From Fundidesulfovibrio putealis DSM 16056 (GTDB taxonomy: Bacteria > Desulfobacterota > Desulfovibrionia > Desulfovibrionales > Desulfovibrionaceae), in contig NZ_KE386886.1 in the NCBI RefSeq assembly GCF_000429325.1, positions 19,653-83,652 of the forward strand: a stretch of DNA of 64,000 nucleotides. The letters run 5' to 3'. Shown piece after piece: positions 33,007-42,737 of this stretch. How positions within the stretch are numbered: the stretch's first letter is position 1; each line of letters opens with the position of its first letter. The position numbers and the translations under genes were made by a program. The notes below the pieces were generated by a model. It saw only the letters and a program-made list of their open reading frames with translations. It had not been told where the DNA came from and searched no databases.

Positions 33007-33954
33007 ATGAAACGTTTTCTCACACTGATGGCCGCAGCCGTTCTGGCGCTCGCCGCCACCACGGCGCTGGCCCAGCAGAAGGTCGTCTCCATCACCCAGA
33101 TCGTGGAGCACCCCGCCCTGGACAACGCCCGCAAGGGCTTCATGGACGGCCTGAAGGAGATGGGCGTGGACGCCAAGTTCAACGTCCACATCGCCCAGGG
33201 CAACGCCGCCACCAACGTGCAGATCGCCGGGCAGATGCTCGACGAGAAGCCCAACCTGGTGCTGGCCATCGCCACCCCCGGCGCGCAGGTCTGCGCCCAG
33301 AAGATCAAGGACATCCCCGTGGTGTTCACCGCCGTGTCCGACCCCGTGGGCGCCGGCCTGGTCAAGACCATGGAAGCCCCCGGCGGCAACCTCACCGGCA
33401 TGACTGACATGCCCCCCGTGGACAAGCAGCTCGAGCTCATCAAGACCATCGTGCCCAAGGCCACCCGCATCGGCATCGTGTACAACGCGGGCGAGGCCAA
33501 CTCCGTGAGCCAGGTCAACGCCGTGAAGGCCGCAGCCGCCAAGATGGGACTCACCGTTGCCGAGGCCACCGTGGCCAACTCCGGCGGCGTGTTCCAGGCC
33601 GCCAAGAGCCTCGTCGGCAAGGCGGACGCCATCTACATCGGCCTGGACAACACCGTGGTCTCCGCCTTCGAGTCCGTGGTGAAGGTCTGCGAGGAGAACA
33701 AGCTCCCCCTGTTCAGCTCCGACAACGAGTCCGTGTCCAAGGGCGCAATCGCCGCGCTGGCCATTGATTACTACGCCATGGGCAAGCAGACCGCCGCCAT
33801 GGCCAAGAAGATCCTGGACGGCGCGAAGCCCGCCACCATGCCTGTTGAAAGCCTGAAGAACCTGGACGTGCACCTGAACCTGAAGGCCGCCAAGGCCCAG
33901 GGCGTCACCGTGCCGGAAGAGGTGGTGAAGAAGGCTGTGAAGAAGTTCGAGTAG
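33007..33954 (+). CDS. ABC transporter substrate-binding protein (DUF534/TrpX-like)
   Basis: 315 residues from ATG 33007, with AAGGAG 6 bases upstream. Signal peptide (FLTLMAAAVLALAATTALA), then the periplasmic binding fold of the ABC_sub_bind family: VVSITQIVEHPALDNARKG, AIATPGAQVCAQ, VFTAVSDPVGAGLV, DNTVVSAFESV and LFSSDNESV. Relatives with known ligands bind aromatic amino acids or purine-like compounds; the ligand here is not known. The matching permease and ATPase genes lie 1.7 kb downstream, beyond an oppositely oriented hydrolase gene. A strong terminator follows this gene. Confidence 0.9.
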   Translation: MKRFLTLMAAAVLALAATTALAQQKVVSITQIVEHPALDNARKGFMDGLKEMGVDAKFNVHIAQGNAATNVQIAGQMLDEKPNLVLAIATPGAQVCAQKIKDIPVVFTAVSDPVGAGLVKTMEAPGGNLTGMTDMPPVDKQLELIKTIVPKATRIGIVYNAGEANSVSQVNAVKAAAAKMGLTVAEATVANSGGVFQAAKSLVGKADAIYIGLDNTVVSAFESVVKVCEENKLPLFSSDNESVSKGAIAALAIDYYAMGKQTAAMAKKILDGAKPATMPVESLKNLDVHLNLKAAKAQGVTVPEEVVKKAVKKFE

Positions 33955-33978
33955 ATCGCCCGGTACGTACTTTATGCG

Positions 33979-34015
33979 GGGGGAACGGGGTCAGCCCTGT
34001 TCCCCCTTTGTTTTG
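33979..34015 (+). terminator. Rho-independent terminator after the binding-protein gene
   Basis: A 12-bp stem with one G-T pair (33979-33990 with 33995-34006), TCAG loop, then TTTGTTTTG. Confidence 0.85.
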
Positions 34016-34083
34016 TGAGTGGACTCAATACGGGCGTGGCGCTCCGCGCATTCGCCCCCGTGTTGAACGCGCTGCCGCAAGGA

Positions 34084-35304
34084 TCAATCGACTTGCAGGG
34101 AGCGAAACCATTCCACCTGATCGGACAGCCCGAATACGAACGTTCCCCGATGATTCGCCCTGTCACCGGCAAACACGGCCTGGGACTCGGCCCCGCCGAT
34201 GGCCCGCTGATACTCCACGGGAAGCGTGGCTACGTACGGGGGAACGACCTCATCGATCTTTCCGTAGTAGAAGCGCGTTTTGGTCTTGAAGCGCCAGCAG
34301 TAGGCTATGTTCTCCTGGAGCTTCGCGAAAAAACCGCCTCCGGCGATCGCTCCGAGCTCCGCGAATTGTTCCTGCACGAAGTCTTTGCTGTAAAATGGCA
34401 ACTCCTTCTCCGCAGCTTCCCAGGACATCGAATTGCCGTACAATTTGCGCGCGGCCGCCAGGTACTCGGGCCTGACCGCATCCGAGCGAAGCGTCTGCGG
34501 TCCGTAATAATTCTCATACGACCCCAGTATGAGAAGAGTCACGCCTACGAGCCAGTTGACGTCCTGGGGCGATTTTGCGTTCAACCACCTCTCAAGGCAG
34601 AGATAGAGATCGTTGGGCGTACTTGCTACGCCCAAGGCGGCCACCGGGACGCCGCTGGCTTCGAGCTTCTTCAAAAACACCAGGGTGCTGTATGAGCCCT
34701 GGGACCAGCCGCTCAGGAACAGCTTGCCGAGGCCGACGCCAAGCTCGGCGCAGACCGCCTTGGCCGCGAAAAGCATGTCGAAGCAGGCCTGGGCGGTGCT
34801 GTCCTTCACGAGATAGCTGTCCGGCTCGGTGGAGACGCCCTTGCCGATGTAGTCGGCGGCGACGACAACATAGCCCTGAGCGGCGAAGCTGGCCAGCACC
34901 AGCCGGGTTTCTGCCGACTGCTCGGGAGAAGACGGCACCTCCGTTTTCGAAAACACGGTCCCATGCTGGTACGACACGACATCAAAACGATCGCCGCCCG
35001 TCTGCGGCACAGCCACAAGACCGGACGCGACAGTTCGCCGGTTATCCTTCTCCGGGATCACAGTGTCATAGGTGACTTTGTACAGCTTGACAGCGTACCG
35101 TGCAGGGGAAAAGATGGTCTTTTCTTTTGTGAATTGCTTTAAATCATTCGCCAGAATGGCGTCTAGTTGTTCAACGCCATATTCACCGATGTATTCGTAT
35201 TTCACAAAATCATTCTTGCCTGGAGATTTTCCGTTTCCAGCCGAGCAATGAACAGATGAAAGCAACACGACAAGCAAACTCGACAGCACAAACACAGCAC
35301 GCAT
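34084..35304 (-). CDS. Secreted alpha/beta hydrolase (lipase-like)
   Basis: 406 residues from ATG 35304, with GGAAG upstream; the frame extends 40 codons further without support. Signal peptide VFVLSSLLVVLLSSVHCSAG, then an alpha/beta hydrolase domain: YQHGTVF (oxyanion region), nucleophile Ser in SGWSQGSYS, and late Asp and His candidates in KIDEVVP and DRANHRGTF. The arrangement resembles secretory lipases/esterases acting outside the inner membrane. The 5' half has visibly lower GC (for example around 35100) than its neighbours, which suggests it was acquired. It lies between, and opposite to, the parts of an ABC transporter. Confidence 0.75.
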   Translation of the reverse strand: MRAVFVLSSLLVVLLSSVHCSAGNGKSPGKNDFVKYEYIGEYGVEQLDAILANDLKQFTKEKTIFSPARYAVKLYKVTYDTVIPEKDNRRTVASGLVAVPQTGGDRFDVVSYQHGTVFSKTEVPSSPEQSAETRLVLASFAAQGYVVVAADYIGKGVSTEPDSYLVKDSTAQACFDMLFAAKAVCAELGVGLGKLFLSGWSQGSYSTLVFLKKLEASGVPVAALGVASTPNDLYLCLERWLNAKSPQDVNWLVGVTLLILGSYENYYGPQTLRSDAVRPEYLAAARKLYGNSMSWEAAEKELPFYSKDFVQEQFAELGAIAGGGFFAKLQENIAYCWRFKTKTRFYYGKIDEVVPPYVATLPVEYQRAIGGAESQAVFAGDRANHRGTFVFGLSDQVEWFRSLQVD

Positions 35305-35627
35305 AACGGTCTTCCTTGTTCTTCTTTCAATTGGATGTATCCAAGCGGCGTCATTCAATTTGCGTCGCGACGCCGAACACTCGTGCTCCAATCGCCTGGG
35401 CGCAATCCGGCTTTCTTGCCACAATCACTATATGGCAGTCCCGTCAACCACAACCGATTCCAGGGGGAATACAGCCCCGCGCGCAGGGAGACCTGGAAGT
35501 CCCGACTCTCGCCGTGCAAGACTTTTCAGGGGCGAGAAGGCGTCCCGGACTTTACAAACCCGGCTTTTCGAGGCAAAGCTCCGGGGTTTCGCGGCCAATA
35601 GCGCCATAATCTGGAGCCATCACCGAC
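35305..35627. other. Intergenic stretch upstream of the ABC permease
   Basis: No gene recognised. Near the permease start there is a nested imperfect hairpin at 35556-35589: an outer AAACC/GGTTT arm and an inner GCTTT/AAAGC arm. It could be a leader structure for the transporter mRNA. The divergent promoter of the hydrolase should lie at the left end. Confidence 0.4.
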
Positions 35628-36512
35628 ATGTCTTTTTACGCATTCATCGGCGCGCTCGAACAGGGCTTCGTCTTCGGTCTCATGGTGCTGGGGGTGTATC
35701 TCACCTTCCGCATCCTGGACTTCCCCGACCTCACCGTGGACGGCTCGCTCCCCCTGGGCGCTGCCGTGTCCTCCGTGTGCATCGGCGCGGGGATGGACCC
35801 CTACCTGTCGCTCATTCCGGCCACCCTCGCCGGGTTCTGCGCCGGTGCGGTCACGGGCCTTCTCAACACGCGCCTGAAGATTCTTCATCTGCTGTCTTCG
35901 ATTCTGACCATGATCGCGCTGTATTCCATCAACATCCGCATCATGGGCAGGCCGAACTTCACGCTCCTTGGCAAGACCACGGTGCTCGACCCCCTGGCGG
36001 CGCTTGGCATGCCCTCCTGGATGGCCGCGCCCGCGCTGTTCGCGCTAATAACCATCCTGGCGGCCGTCACGCTCATCTGGTTCACCCGCACGGAGCTTGG
36101 CCAAGCCATGCTGGCCACGGGCGACAATCCGCGCATGATAACGGCGCTCGGCGTGAACACCGGCAACATGATCATTTTGGGCGTCGGCCTGTCCAACGCC
36201 ATGGTGGCCCTGTGCGGCGCGCTGGTGGCCCAGAACCAGGGCTCGGCGGACGTGAACATGGGCGTGGGCACCATCGTTGCGGGGCTTGCCTCGGTTATCA
36301 TCGGGGAGACGCTGTTCGGCCAGGGGAGCATCTCGCGCATGATCCTGGCGGCGGTGTTCGGCTCGGTGGCCTACCGGCTGGCCATCGCCTTCGCGCTGTC
36401 GCTCAAGGTGGGCAGCTTCTCCTTTTCGCCCAGCGACCTGAACCTCATCACCGCGCTCATCGTGGTGGTCGCACTCACCGCCCCCAGGCTCAAACGCAAG
36501 GTTGCAGGCTGA
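35628..36512 (+). CDS. ABC transporter permease (BPD_transp_2 / TrpY-like)
   Basis: 294 residues with about eight hydrophobic helices. Typical branched-chain-type permease blocks are ILDFPDLTVDGSLPLGAA near the N-terminus and TELGQAMLATGDNPRMITALGV, the cytoplasmic coupling loop that contacts the ATPase. The C-terminus ends in Lys-rich RLKRKVAG. It forms the inner-membrane channel for the substrate delivered by the binding protein at 33007. The stop overlaps the ATPase start by one base (TGATG). Confidence 0.92.
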   Translation: MSFYAFIGALEQGFVFGLMVLGVYLTFRILDFPDLTVDGSLPLGAAVSSVCIGAGMDPYLSLIPATLAGFCAGAVTGLLNTRLKILHLLSSILTMIALYSINIRIMGRPNFTLLGKTTVLDPLAALGMPSWMAAPALFALITILAAVTLIWFTRTELGQAMLATGDNPRMITALGVNTGNMIILGVGLSNAMVALCGALVAQNQGSADVNMGVGTIVAGLASVIIGETLFGQGSISRMILAAVFGSVAYRLAIAFALSLKVGSFSFSPSDLNLITALIVVVALTAPRLKRKVAG

Positions 36513-37306
36513 TGCTGACGCTCGAAGGAATCACCAAGCGTTTCCACAAGGGCAGCATCAACGAGGTGCTGGCGCTGGACGGCGTGAATTTGAACATCCG
36601 CCAGGGCGACTTCATCACCGTGATCGGCTCCAACGGCGCGGGCAAGTCCACCACGCTGAACTGCGTGGCCGGATGCTTCTTTCCCGACAAGGGGACCATC
36701 TCGCTTCACGGCGAGAACATCACCGCATGGCCGGAACACAAGCGCGCCCGCTTCATAGGCCGCGTCTTCCAGGACCCGCTCATGGGTTCGGCGGCCTCGC
36801 TCTCCATCGAGGAGAACATGGCCCTGGCGGACCGGCGCGGCAAGGCGCGCGGACTGTCGCGCGGCGTGAAGGCCCGCGACCGCGACCGTTTCCGGGAGCT
36901 GCTCTCCCAGATCGGCCTGGGGCTGGAAGACCGCCTGAAGGACAAGGTGGGCCTGCTCTCAGGCGGACAGCGCCAGTCGCTCACCATGATCATGGCCACC
37001 ATGGTGCGCCCGGACCTCTTGCTGCTGGACGAGCACACCGCCGCCCTGGACCCCAAGACCGCCGGACACGTACTGGAACTTACGGACAAGATAGTGGAAT
37101 CGCAGAAGCTCACCACCCTGATGGTGACGCACAACATGAACCACGCATTGAAGCTGGGCAACCGCCTGATCATGATGCACCAGGGCCGCGTCATCCTGAA
37201 CATCGAGGGCGAGGAGAAGAGCCGCTTCAGCGTGGAGGATCTGCTCGAACGCTTCTTTACCCTGAAGGGAGAAGCGTTTTCGTCGGATAAGATGCTCCTG
37301 GTGTAA
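36512..37306 (+). CDS. ABC transporter ATP-binding protein (TrpZ-like)
   Basis: 264 residues from ATG 36512. Walker A is GSNGAGKST. The ABC signature is LLSGGQRQS, a slight variant of LSGGQ with Arg-Gln after it. Walker B is [12 protein letters not shown], with the H-loop in VTHNMNHA. The unusual DEHTAALD (for DEPTAALD) is a feature of this TrpZ-like subgroup. It powers import through the permease encoded just upstream. A non-coding frame runs upstream into the permease gene and should be ignored. Confidence 0.93.
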   Translation: MLTLEGITKRFHKGSINEVLALDGVNLNIRQGDFITVIGSNGAGKSTTLNCVAGCFFPDKGTISLHGENITAWPEHKRARFIGRVFQDPLMGSAASLSIEENMALADRRGKARGLSRGVKARDRDRFRELLSQIGLGLEDRLKDKVGLLSGGQRQSLTMIMATMVRPDLLLLDEHTAALDPKTAGHVLELTDKIVESQKLTTLMVTHNMNHALKLGNRLIMMHQGRVILNIEGEEKSRFSVEDLLERFFTLKGEAFSSDKMLLV

Positions 37307-37461
37307 TAGCCGACCTGCGCGCGGGGACAGGGGTGTTTCCTGGGTGCGGGCATGATCTGGTTCCGGCGGGGCGCCGGAAAAAGCACTCTCGTGGTGGGCA
37401 CGGGATGCTTTCCATCCAGGAGCGTTTGGACTGCCAACCTCTACCGAAGGAAGGTCCCCCG

Positions 37462-37878
37462 ATGGAACTCACCCTCTGCCTCATCAAGCCCGACGCCGTG
37501 CGCCGGGACCTCACCGGCAGCATCCTGTTCATGATTCAGAAGGCCGGTCTGAAGGTCGTGGCCCTGAAGATGGTCCGCCTGGACCTCAATCAGGCGCAGG
37601 GCTTCTACCATGTGCACCGTGAGCGCCCGTTCTTCGGCGAACTCACCGAGTACATGGCTTCCGGCCCCATCGTGGCCGTGGTGCTGGCTGGCGACAACGC
37701 CATCAAGCGCTACCGCGAGCTGATGGGCGCCACCGACCCCACCCAGGCCGACGAGGGGACCATCCGCAAGGTGTTCGCGCTGTCCAAGCAGGAAAACTCC
37801 GTGCACGGCTCCGACGCCCCCGAAACCGCCGCTTTCGAGATCTCGTACTTCTTCAACGCAATGGAAATGGTAGGATAA
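37462..37878 (+). CDS. ndk: Nucleoside diphosphate kinase
   Basis: 138 residues from ATG 37462 (AAGGAAGG about 8 bases upstream). It equilibrates NTP pools by a phospho-His intermediate. The active His is in [16 protein letters not shown] at the N-terminus and [15 protein letters not shown] are family signatures. It is followed after four bases by proC, so the two are co-transcribed. The 155-base region upstream contains GC-rich short hairpins but no recognised element. Confidence 0.96.
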   Translation: MELTLCLIKPDAVRRDLTGSILFMIQKAGLKVVALKMVRLDLNQAQGFYHVHRERPFFGELTEYMASGPIVAVVLAGDNAIKRYRELMGATDPTQADEGTIRKVFALSKQENSVHGSDAPETAAFEISYFFNAMEMVG

Positions 37879-37882
37879 CACC

Positions 37883-38683
37883 ATGAGCGCCACCGTCTCC
37901 TTCATCGGCACCGGAAACATGGGGACAGCCCTGATCAAGGGGCTCTCCGGCTTGGACGCCGTCCGCCTGACGGGCTTCGACCTGGACAGGGAGAAGCTCA
38001 ACGCCCTGTGCGTGGAATGCACCCTCTTTGCCGCCCCGTCCGTCCGTGATGCCGTGCAGGAGGGCGACTACGTGATCATGTGCGTGAAACCGCAGCAGAT
38101 GCAGGCCGTGCTCGCGCAAGTGAAGCCCGCCCTGAACGCGGACAAGTGCCTGATCTCCATCGCGGCGGGCGTGAGCCAGGAGCAGCTCTCCAGCTGGTCC
38201 GGCAACGTCTGCCCGGTGGTGCGCGTGATGCCGAACACCCCCGCTCTGGTGGGCGGAGGCGTCTCGGCCGTGTGCCTGGACGACCCCAAGCTGACCCCGC
38301 TCCAGCGGGAGATGGTGCAGACCATCTTCGCAAGCGTGGGCAGCGTGCACGTGCTGGAGGAGAAATCCTTCGACGCGTTCACCGCCGTGGCCGGAAGCGG
38401 CCCGGCCTACGTGTTCTACTTCATCGAAGCCATGGTGGAGGCCGCAGTGGCCGCCGGGCTGCCCAGGACGCAGGCTGCGGGCATCGTGGCAGAGCTGTTC
38501 TCGGGGTCGCTCAAGCTCGCAAACCAGAGCATGACCCACCCGAGCCTCCTGCGCGAAATGGTGACCTCCCCCGCCGGGACCACCATCGCGGCGCTCATGC
38601 ACCTGGACCGCCAGGCCGTGCGCGCCTCCATCATCGACGCGGTGCTGGCCGCCAAGGCCCGCAGCGAGGAACTCGGCAAGTAG
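37883..38683 (+). CDS. proC: Pyrroline-5-carboxylate reductase
   Basis: 266 residues, normal length. It reduces pyrroline-5-carboxylate to proline using NAD(P)H. The Rossmann motif FIGTGNMG (7-14), the block RVMPNTPALVGGG, and the C-terminal substrate site AVAGSGPAYVF and LREMVTSPAGTTIAAL are all present. It starts four bases after ndk and ends with a strong terminator at 38707-38737. Confidence 0.96.
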   Translation: MSATVSFIGTGNMGTALIKGLSGLDAVRLTGFDLDREKLNALCVECTLFAAPSVRDAVQEGDYVIMCVKPQQMQAVLAQVKPALNADKCLISIAAGVSQEQLSSWSGNVCPVVRVMPNTPALVGGGVSAVCLDDPKLTPLQREMVQTIFASVGSVHVLEEKSFDAFTAVAGSGPAYVFYFIEAMVEAAVAAGLPRTQAAGIVAELFSGSLKLANQSMTHPSLLREMVTSPAGTTIAALMHLDRQAVRASIIDAVLAAKARSEELGK

Positions 38684-38706
38684 ACGAAGTCCGCAACAGA
38701 AAAGAC

Positions 38707-38737
38707 AGGGCCGATCCACGGGGATCGGCCCTTTTTC
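38707..38737 (+). terminator. Terminator of ndk-proC
   Basis: An 11-bp stem AGGGCCGATCC/GGATCGGCCCT with an ACGG loop, then TTTTT. Confidence 0.92.
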
Positions 38738-38747
38738 GTGGCTGCGC

Positions 38748-38783
38748 AAAACAACAAACCCCGCCGGATCGCTCCGGCGGGGT
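38748..38783 (-). terminator. Terminator of the cold-shock gene
   Basis: An 11-bp stem ACCCCGCCGGA/TCCGGCGGGGT (38758-38783). Read on the minus strand it is followed by TTGTTGTTTTG. It lies about 120 bases after the cold-shock stop. Confidence 0.75.
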
Positions 38784-38901
38784 GAAATCAGGTTCTGACG
38801 CCGCTTCGGCCAGATCCCCCCGAATATGGTCGTTACGAACGTCCTGCCACTCCCTCCGCGCATGGCCGCAAGGCCAGCACCTCAGGACGTGAACGGAGTG
38901 T

Positions 38902-39108
38902 CTAAGCTTCCTTGAATACGTTGGTTGCCTTCATCCCGCGCTCACCCGTGACGACCTCGAAGACTACTTTCTCCCCTTCGCGCAGGGTGCGGAAACCCTC
39001 TCCCTGGATCGAGGAATAGTGGACGAAGATATCGTCCTCCCCGTCGCGAGTGATGAAACCGTAGCCCTTCTTGTCGCTAAACCATTTCACGGTACCTTCC
39101 AGTGGCAT
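38902..39108 (-). CDS. Cold-shock domain protein (CspA family)
   Basis: 68 residues, one OB-fold. The RNA-binding motifs are RNP1 KKGYGFI and RNP2 DIFVHYS. AAGGAGG precedes ATG 39108. These proteins bind single-stranded RNA and act as RNA chaperones. I cannot tell from sequence whether this copy is cold-induced or constitutive. It is monocistronic. Confidence 0.95.
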   Translation of the reverse strand: MPLEGTVKWFSDKKGYGFITRDGEDDIFVHYSSIQGEGFRTLREGEKVVFEVVTGERGMKATNVFKEA

Positions 39109-39212
39109 GATACTCCCCTCCTTAAGTAAGACGTCTCACCTTCTATGTGATGCTTTGCAAGCAAAACGTCAACAAAGACTCCGGTAGGGTTTCACGAAAA
39201 GACGCAAATTCC

Positions 39213-40139
39213 TCAGATCAGCATCATTCCCGCAAGCAATACCATTCCAATTCCAGAGGAAAGAACCAGTCTGTAAAGAATTCCGACGCTGTCAGCCGCC
39301 CAGGGTTTGCCGCGCGGCCCCATTTGCGGTTTTTGTAAAGCAACTCCAAAGTATACGGTCTCGCCTCCCATTGACGCGTCGCACAGCCAGGCGGCGGCGG
39401 CCATGGGCCACCCCGCGTTGGGGCTGGACATGGTCCTGGCGTCGGCCCGGAAATTCCGGAAAGCCTTCCGTGAATCCAGGCCCATGGCCGCACCGGCGGC
39501 CAGCAGCATGATAGCGGAGATCCTGGCGGGAACGAAGGCCAACGCATCGTCCAGGCGCGCCCCGGCCCAACCCAGATCGCGGAAACGCTCTGTCTTGTAG
39601 CCCCACATGGAGTCCATGGTGCTTGCAGTTTTATAGGCCCACAATAGTGGCGGCCCGCCAAGCACCAGATAGATAAATGGCGCAACAAAGCCGTCGCAGA
39701 AGTTCTCGCTGAGGGTTTCGGCCAAAGTGCGCCACAGTCCGGCCTCGTCCAGCACGGAGGTGTCGCGGCTGACCAGGTAGGAGAGCTCCCGGCGGGCGTC
39801 GTCCAGCCGCCCCGAGGTTATCAGGCCGGACACCGAGCGCGCCTCCCGCAGGAGCTGCCCCAGGGCCAGCCCGGCGAACGCCAGATAGATGGAGAAAAGC
39901 CAGCCCAGGCCGGGCAGGCGCACCAGCGCCAGGACCAGGACGTAGACGCAGGCGCAGAGCCCCAGCGCAACGGCCAGTCCGTAAAGGCGCTTCAGCAGGG
40001 GGGAGAGCTTTGCGGCCAGCGGCTCCAGACGCGTGAGCGCAGCCCCGATCAGACGCACAGGATGCGGCCAGCGCTGGGGATCGCCCAGTGCCAGGTCCAG
40101 GCCGAAGGCCACGGCGGGGAGAAGGGAAGTGTAGTCCAT
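39213..40139 (-). CDS. cbiB: Adenosylcobinamide-phosphate synthase (CbiB/CobD)
   Basis: 308 residues from ATG 40139; the frame extends to 40178 without a ribosome site. This membrane protein joins the aminopropanol phosphate arm to cobyric acid in cobalamin synthesis. Typical blocks are FGLDLALGDPQRWPHPVRLIG near the N-terminus, SRDTSVLDEAGLWRTLAETLSEN, STMDSMWGYKTERF and PNAGWPMAA. Several transmembrane helices are visible. No cobalamin riboswitch is found upstream, as the chemoreceptor stop is only about 100 bases away. No other cobalamin gene is in the window. Confidence 0.93.
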   Translation of the reverse strand: MDYTSLLPAVAFGLDLALGDPQRWPHPVRLIGAALTRLEPLAAKLSPLLKRLYGLAVALGLCACVYVLVLALVRLPGLGWLFSIYLAFAGLALGQLLREARSVSGLITSGRLDDARRELSYLVSRDTSVLDEAGLWRTLAETLSENFCDGFVAPFIYLVLGGPPLLWAYKTASTMDSMWGYKTERFRDLGWAGARLDDALAFVPARISAIMLLAAGAAMGLDSRKAFRNFRADARTMSSPNAGWPMAAAAWLCDASMGGETVYFGVALQKPQMGPRGKPWAADSVGILYRLVLSSGIGMVLLAGMMLI

Positions 40140-40235
40140 ACGGCGCGGAAGATGCCCCCCGCGCGTCGGACTCGTCAAGGTGGCGTTGGGAATGGCAGCA
40201 CTACATTGTCCAGCCGTCCCCGCCCCGCATCGCTT

Positions 40236-41807
40236 TTACGGATTCAACTCCTTGATGGCGGCCTGAAGCTCTCCGGCCAGGCGTTCCAGGGCCTCCACGC
40301 CGCCGGACGCGCCGCTCATGTCCTGGGCGGTCTCCATGGACACGCGGCGCACGTCCTCCACTGCCCGGGCGATCTCGTCGCTGGCGGCGGACTGCTGCTC
40401 GGCGGCGGCTGCGATGGAGCGCACCTGATCCGAGGTGGCAACCACCAGCTCAACGATCTTTTCCAGGGACTGGCCGGACTGCCCGGCCAGCTCCGTGGCG
40501 CGGGCCACGGCCTGGGCCGCCTGATCGGCCTCCCTGATGCTGCCTCGCACGCCCTCCTGGATGGCGTGGGTCACGTCGCCCACTTCCTTGGTGGCGTGCA
40601 TGGTCTTTTCGGCGAGCTTCCTCACCTCGTCGGCCACCACGGCGAACCCGCGTCCGGCGTCTCCGGCGCGCGCGGCCTCGATGGCCGCGTTCAGGGCCAG
40701 CAGGTTGGTCTGGTCGGCGATGTCGGAGATGACTCCCATGATGCGACCGATGGCCTCGGCGCGTTCGGAAAGACCGTCCATGCTGCGTTTGAGGGTGGCG
40801 GTAAGCGTCTCCACCTGCCGGATGGCCTCAACGGCGCGTTCGACCACCGCCTCGCCCTCCTGGGCCGTGGCCTGGGCCTGCCCGGCTCGCTCCGCAGCGC
40901 TGCCGGCGTTGCGGGCCACCTCCAGCACGGTGGCGTTCATCTCCTCCATGGCGGTGGCCGTCTCCTCAGTGCGCCGACTCTGCACCTGCGCCCCCCGGCT
41001 GGCTCCATCGACCTGTGAGGCCAGCACCTGGCTGGCCTGGGACAGTCCCCCGGCGATCTGCTCCACCATGTGCACGGCGCTCACCATGGTCTCGTGCTGG
41101 CGCTCGATCTGTTCGTCCTTCAGGCGTATCTGGGTGTAGTCCAGATACATGCACATGCCGCCGCTCACGTTACCGTCCAGGTCGTGCAGGGGGGAGAGCG
41201 CCGCCTGGATGAAGCGGGTGTTGCCCTTCAGGTTCTTGAATTCCACGTCGCGAACCACGCCCTGGTTCTTCTCCATGATGTCCACGATGAGCGCCTTGCG
41301 GGTGCGGTCGCCGTAGAAGAACTCGGAGAAGAACATGCCAATGTGGTCCTCGGGCCTGCCGGAACGTTCCAGCATGTCCAGGGCCATCTGGTTGCAGAAA
41401 GTCAGGTGGCCTTTGATGTCCACGATGGCGTAGGGGATGAGCACGGCCTCGGTGAGCCCCTTCCAGTTGCCCAGGGTGAGCTTCAGCTGGTCCACCACGG
41501 TCTGGATGGGTTCCACGAGCATGACCAGTTCGGATGAATTGCCTTCCGGCAGGCGTCCCTTGAAATCCCCCTTGGCCACCCTGCCCAGAAAGTCGCCGAT
41601 ATCCAGCAGGTTGCGCGTTGCGCCTCCCACCAGGGCGAACGTGGCTCCGAATCCGCAGGCCAACGCCGCCAGAGCGCTCACGGCGTATGCGGCCAGCCCC
41701 TGGAGCCCGAAGACGCTCCCGGCCAGGCTCTGGAAGACCAGGGCCAGCAGGATGGAAACAGCGCAGGCGATGAAGGCTCTGGAAAAAACCGTAATGGCTG
41801 ACGTCAT
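40236..41807 (-). CDS. Methyl-accepting chemotaxis protein without a large periplasmic domain, with PAS
   Basis: 523 residues, GAGGA upstream of ATG 41807. Two N-terminal transmembrane helices (about 10-30 and 38-60) are joined by a very short loop, so no periplasmic sensor exists. HAMP-like segment ([19 protein letters not shown]), then a PAS domain ([21 protein letters not shown]), then the signalling domain with tip [20 protein letters not shown]. Sensing is therefore cytoplasmic, probably through PAS (redox, oxygen or a bound small molecule), an aerotaxis/energy-taxis layout. Its PAS region ([13 protein letters not shown]) resembles that of the chemoreceptor at 21964. Confidence 0.92.
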   Translation of the reverse strand: MTSAITVFSRAFIACAVSILLALVFQSLAGSVFGLQGLAAYAVSALAALACGFGATFALVGGATRNLLDIGDFLGRVAKGDFKGRLPEGNSSELVMLVEPIQTVVDQLKLTLGNWKGLTEAVLIPYAIVDIKGHLTFCNQMALDMLERSGRPEDHIGMFFSEFFYGDRTRKALIVDIMEKNQGVVRDVEFKNLKGNTRFIQAALSPLHDLDGNVSGGMCMYLDYTQIRLKDEQIERQHETMVSAVHMVEQIAGGLSQASQVLASQVDGASRGAQVQSRRTEETATAMEEMNATVLEVARNAGSAAERAGQAQATAQEGEAVVERAVEAIRQVETLTATLKRSMDGLSERAEAIGRIMGVISDIADQTNLLALNAAIEAARAGDAGRGFAVVADEVRKLAEKTMHATKEVGDVTHAIQEGVRGSIREADQAAQAVARATELAGQSGQSLEKIVELVVATSDQVRSIAAAAEQQSAASDEIARAVEDVRRVSMETAQDMSGASGGVEALERLAGELQAAIKELNP

Positions 41808-41963
41808 GTAAGTCCTCGCGATATCGTGGTGGTTCGTTCAGGCCGGGTGAACCGGATGTGTGAGAAACTATACTAAGCTCTCCTGGCCTGTGAAAAGAGA
41901 AATATTACGAATCGGCAAAGAACGGGTCCGAACGGACATGATCAGGGATTGGCGGGCTCTGCC

Positions 41964-42446
41964 TCAGGGCTGGGCGGCGCTTCCGGGCAGGCCGCCAGTG
42001 ACTTTCAGGGCTTCGTAGAGCAGCACGGAGGCGGCGTTTGCGATGTTCAGCGAGCGCACGCAGCCCCAGATGGGGATGCGCACCAGATGCGGCTGCCCTT
42101 CCAGCAGTTCATCCGGCAGGCCGGTGCTCTCGGACCCGAAGACCAGGGCGTCGCCCTTTTCGTAAGCGAAGCGGTGGTAGTCGGTCCCGATGATGCCCCG
42201 GTTGCCAGACGAGGTGAACACCAGCCGTGAGGGCGCGGCGCTTTGAAGATACGCCTGCCAGTCGGGCCAGACCGAGAGCTTCACATGGGGCCAGTAATCG
42301 AGCCCCGCTCGCTTCAGGTAGCGGTCGGTCAGCTTGAAGCCCAGGGGCTCCACCAGGTGCAGGGGGGTGTCCGTGGCCGCGCAGAGCCGGGCTATGGAGC
42401 CGGTGTTCTGGGGGATTTCGGGAGCGTGGAGAACTATGTGTATCAT
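41964..42446 (-). CDS. trmL: tRNA (cytidine/uridine-34 2'-O)-methyltransferase
   Basis: 160 residues, typical SPOUT size. It methylates the ribose of the wobble base in tRNA-Leu isoacceptors in E. coli. HIVLHAPEIPQNTGSIARLC is the N-terminal signature, and the knotted SAM site is FGSESTGLP with IPIWGCVRSLNIANA. There is no Shine-Dalgarno: the ATG at 42446 follows directly on the T-rich tail of the hairpin at 42454-42477. Since alignment to the family puts the start at this Met, the gene is either translated from a leaderless or processed mRNA, or read through from the tRNA upstream. Confidence 0.93.
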   Translation of the reverse strand: MIHIVLHAPEIPQNTGSIARLCAATDTPLHLVEPLGFKLTDRYLKRAGLDYWPHVKLSVWPDWQAYLQSAAPSRLVFTSSGNRGIIGTDYHRFAYEKGDALVFGSESTGLPDELLEGQPHLVRIPIWGCVRSLNIANAASVLLYEALKVTGGLPGSAAQP

Positions 42447-42477
42447 AAAAGAAGAAGCCCCGCTCTCGCGGGGCTTC
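42447..42477 (-). terminator. Hairpin between tRNA-Val and trmL
   Basis: Perfect 10-bp stem GAAGCCCCGC/GCGGGGCTTC with TCTC loop (42454-42477). On the minus strand TTCTTTT follows and runs into the trmL ATG. It looks like the terminator of the tRNA transcript. Confidence 0.8.
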
Positions 42478-42488
42478 CGGCGTTCCGG

Positions 42489-42564
<76 letters not shown>

Positions 42565-42737
42565 GAGGGGAGGTATCTAGTGAAATACACGGACCTTGGC
42601 AAGCACTTTTTTCGCGCTCCAGCAGATTTCATTTTGCGTAGCGCGGTGGAGCGTTTTCGGGATTGATTCCGGGGCGGCTTTGAGGCAAGCAGCAGCAGGG
42701 CGAACGCCCTCCACATCTCTTCCCGGAAAGGACACCC

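Noticed and set aside
40140-40235. Cobalamin riboswitch before cbiB
   Set aside because: The gap is only about 100 bases and shows no B12-box-like sequence.
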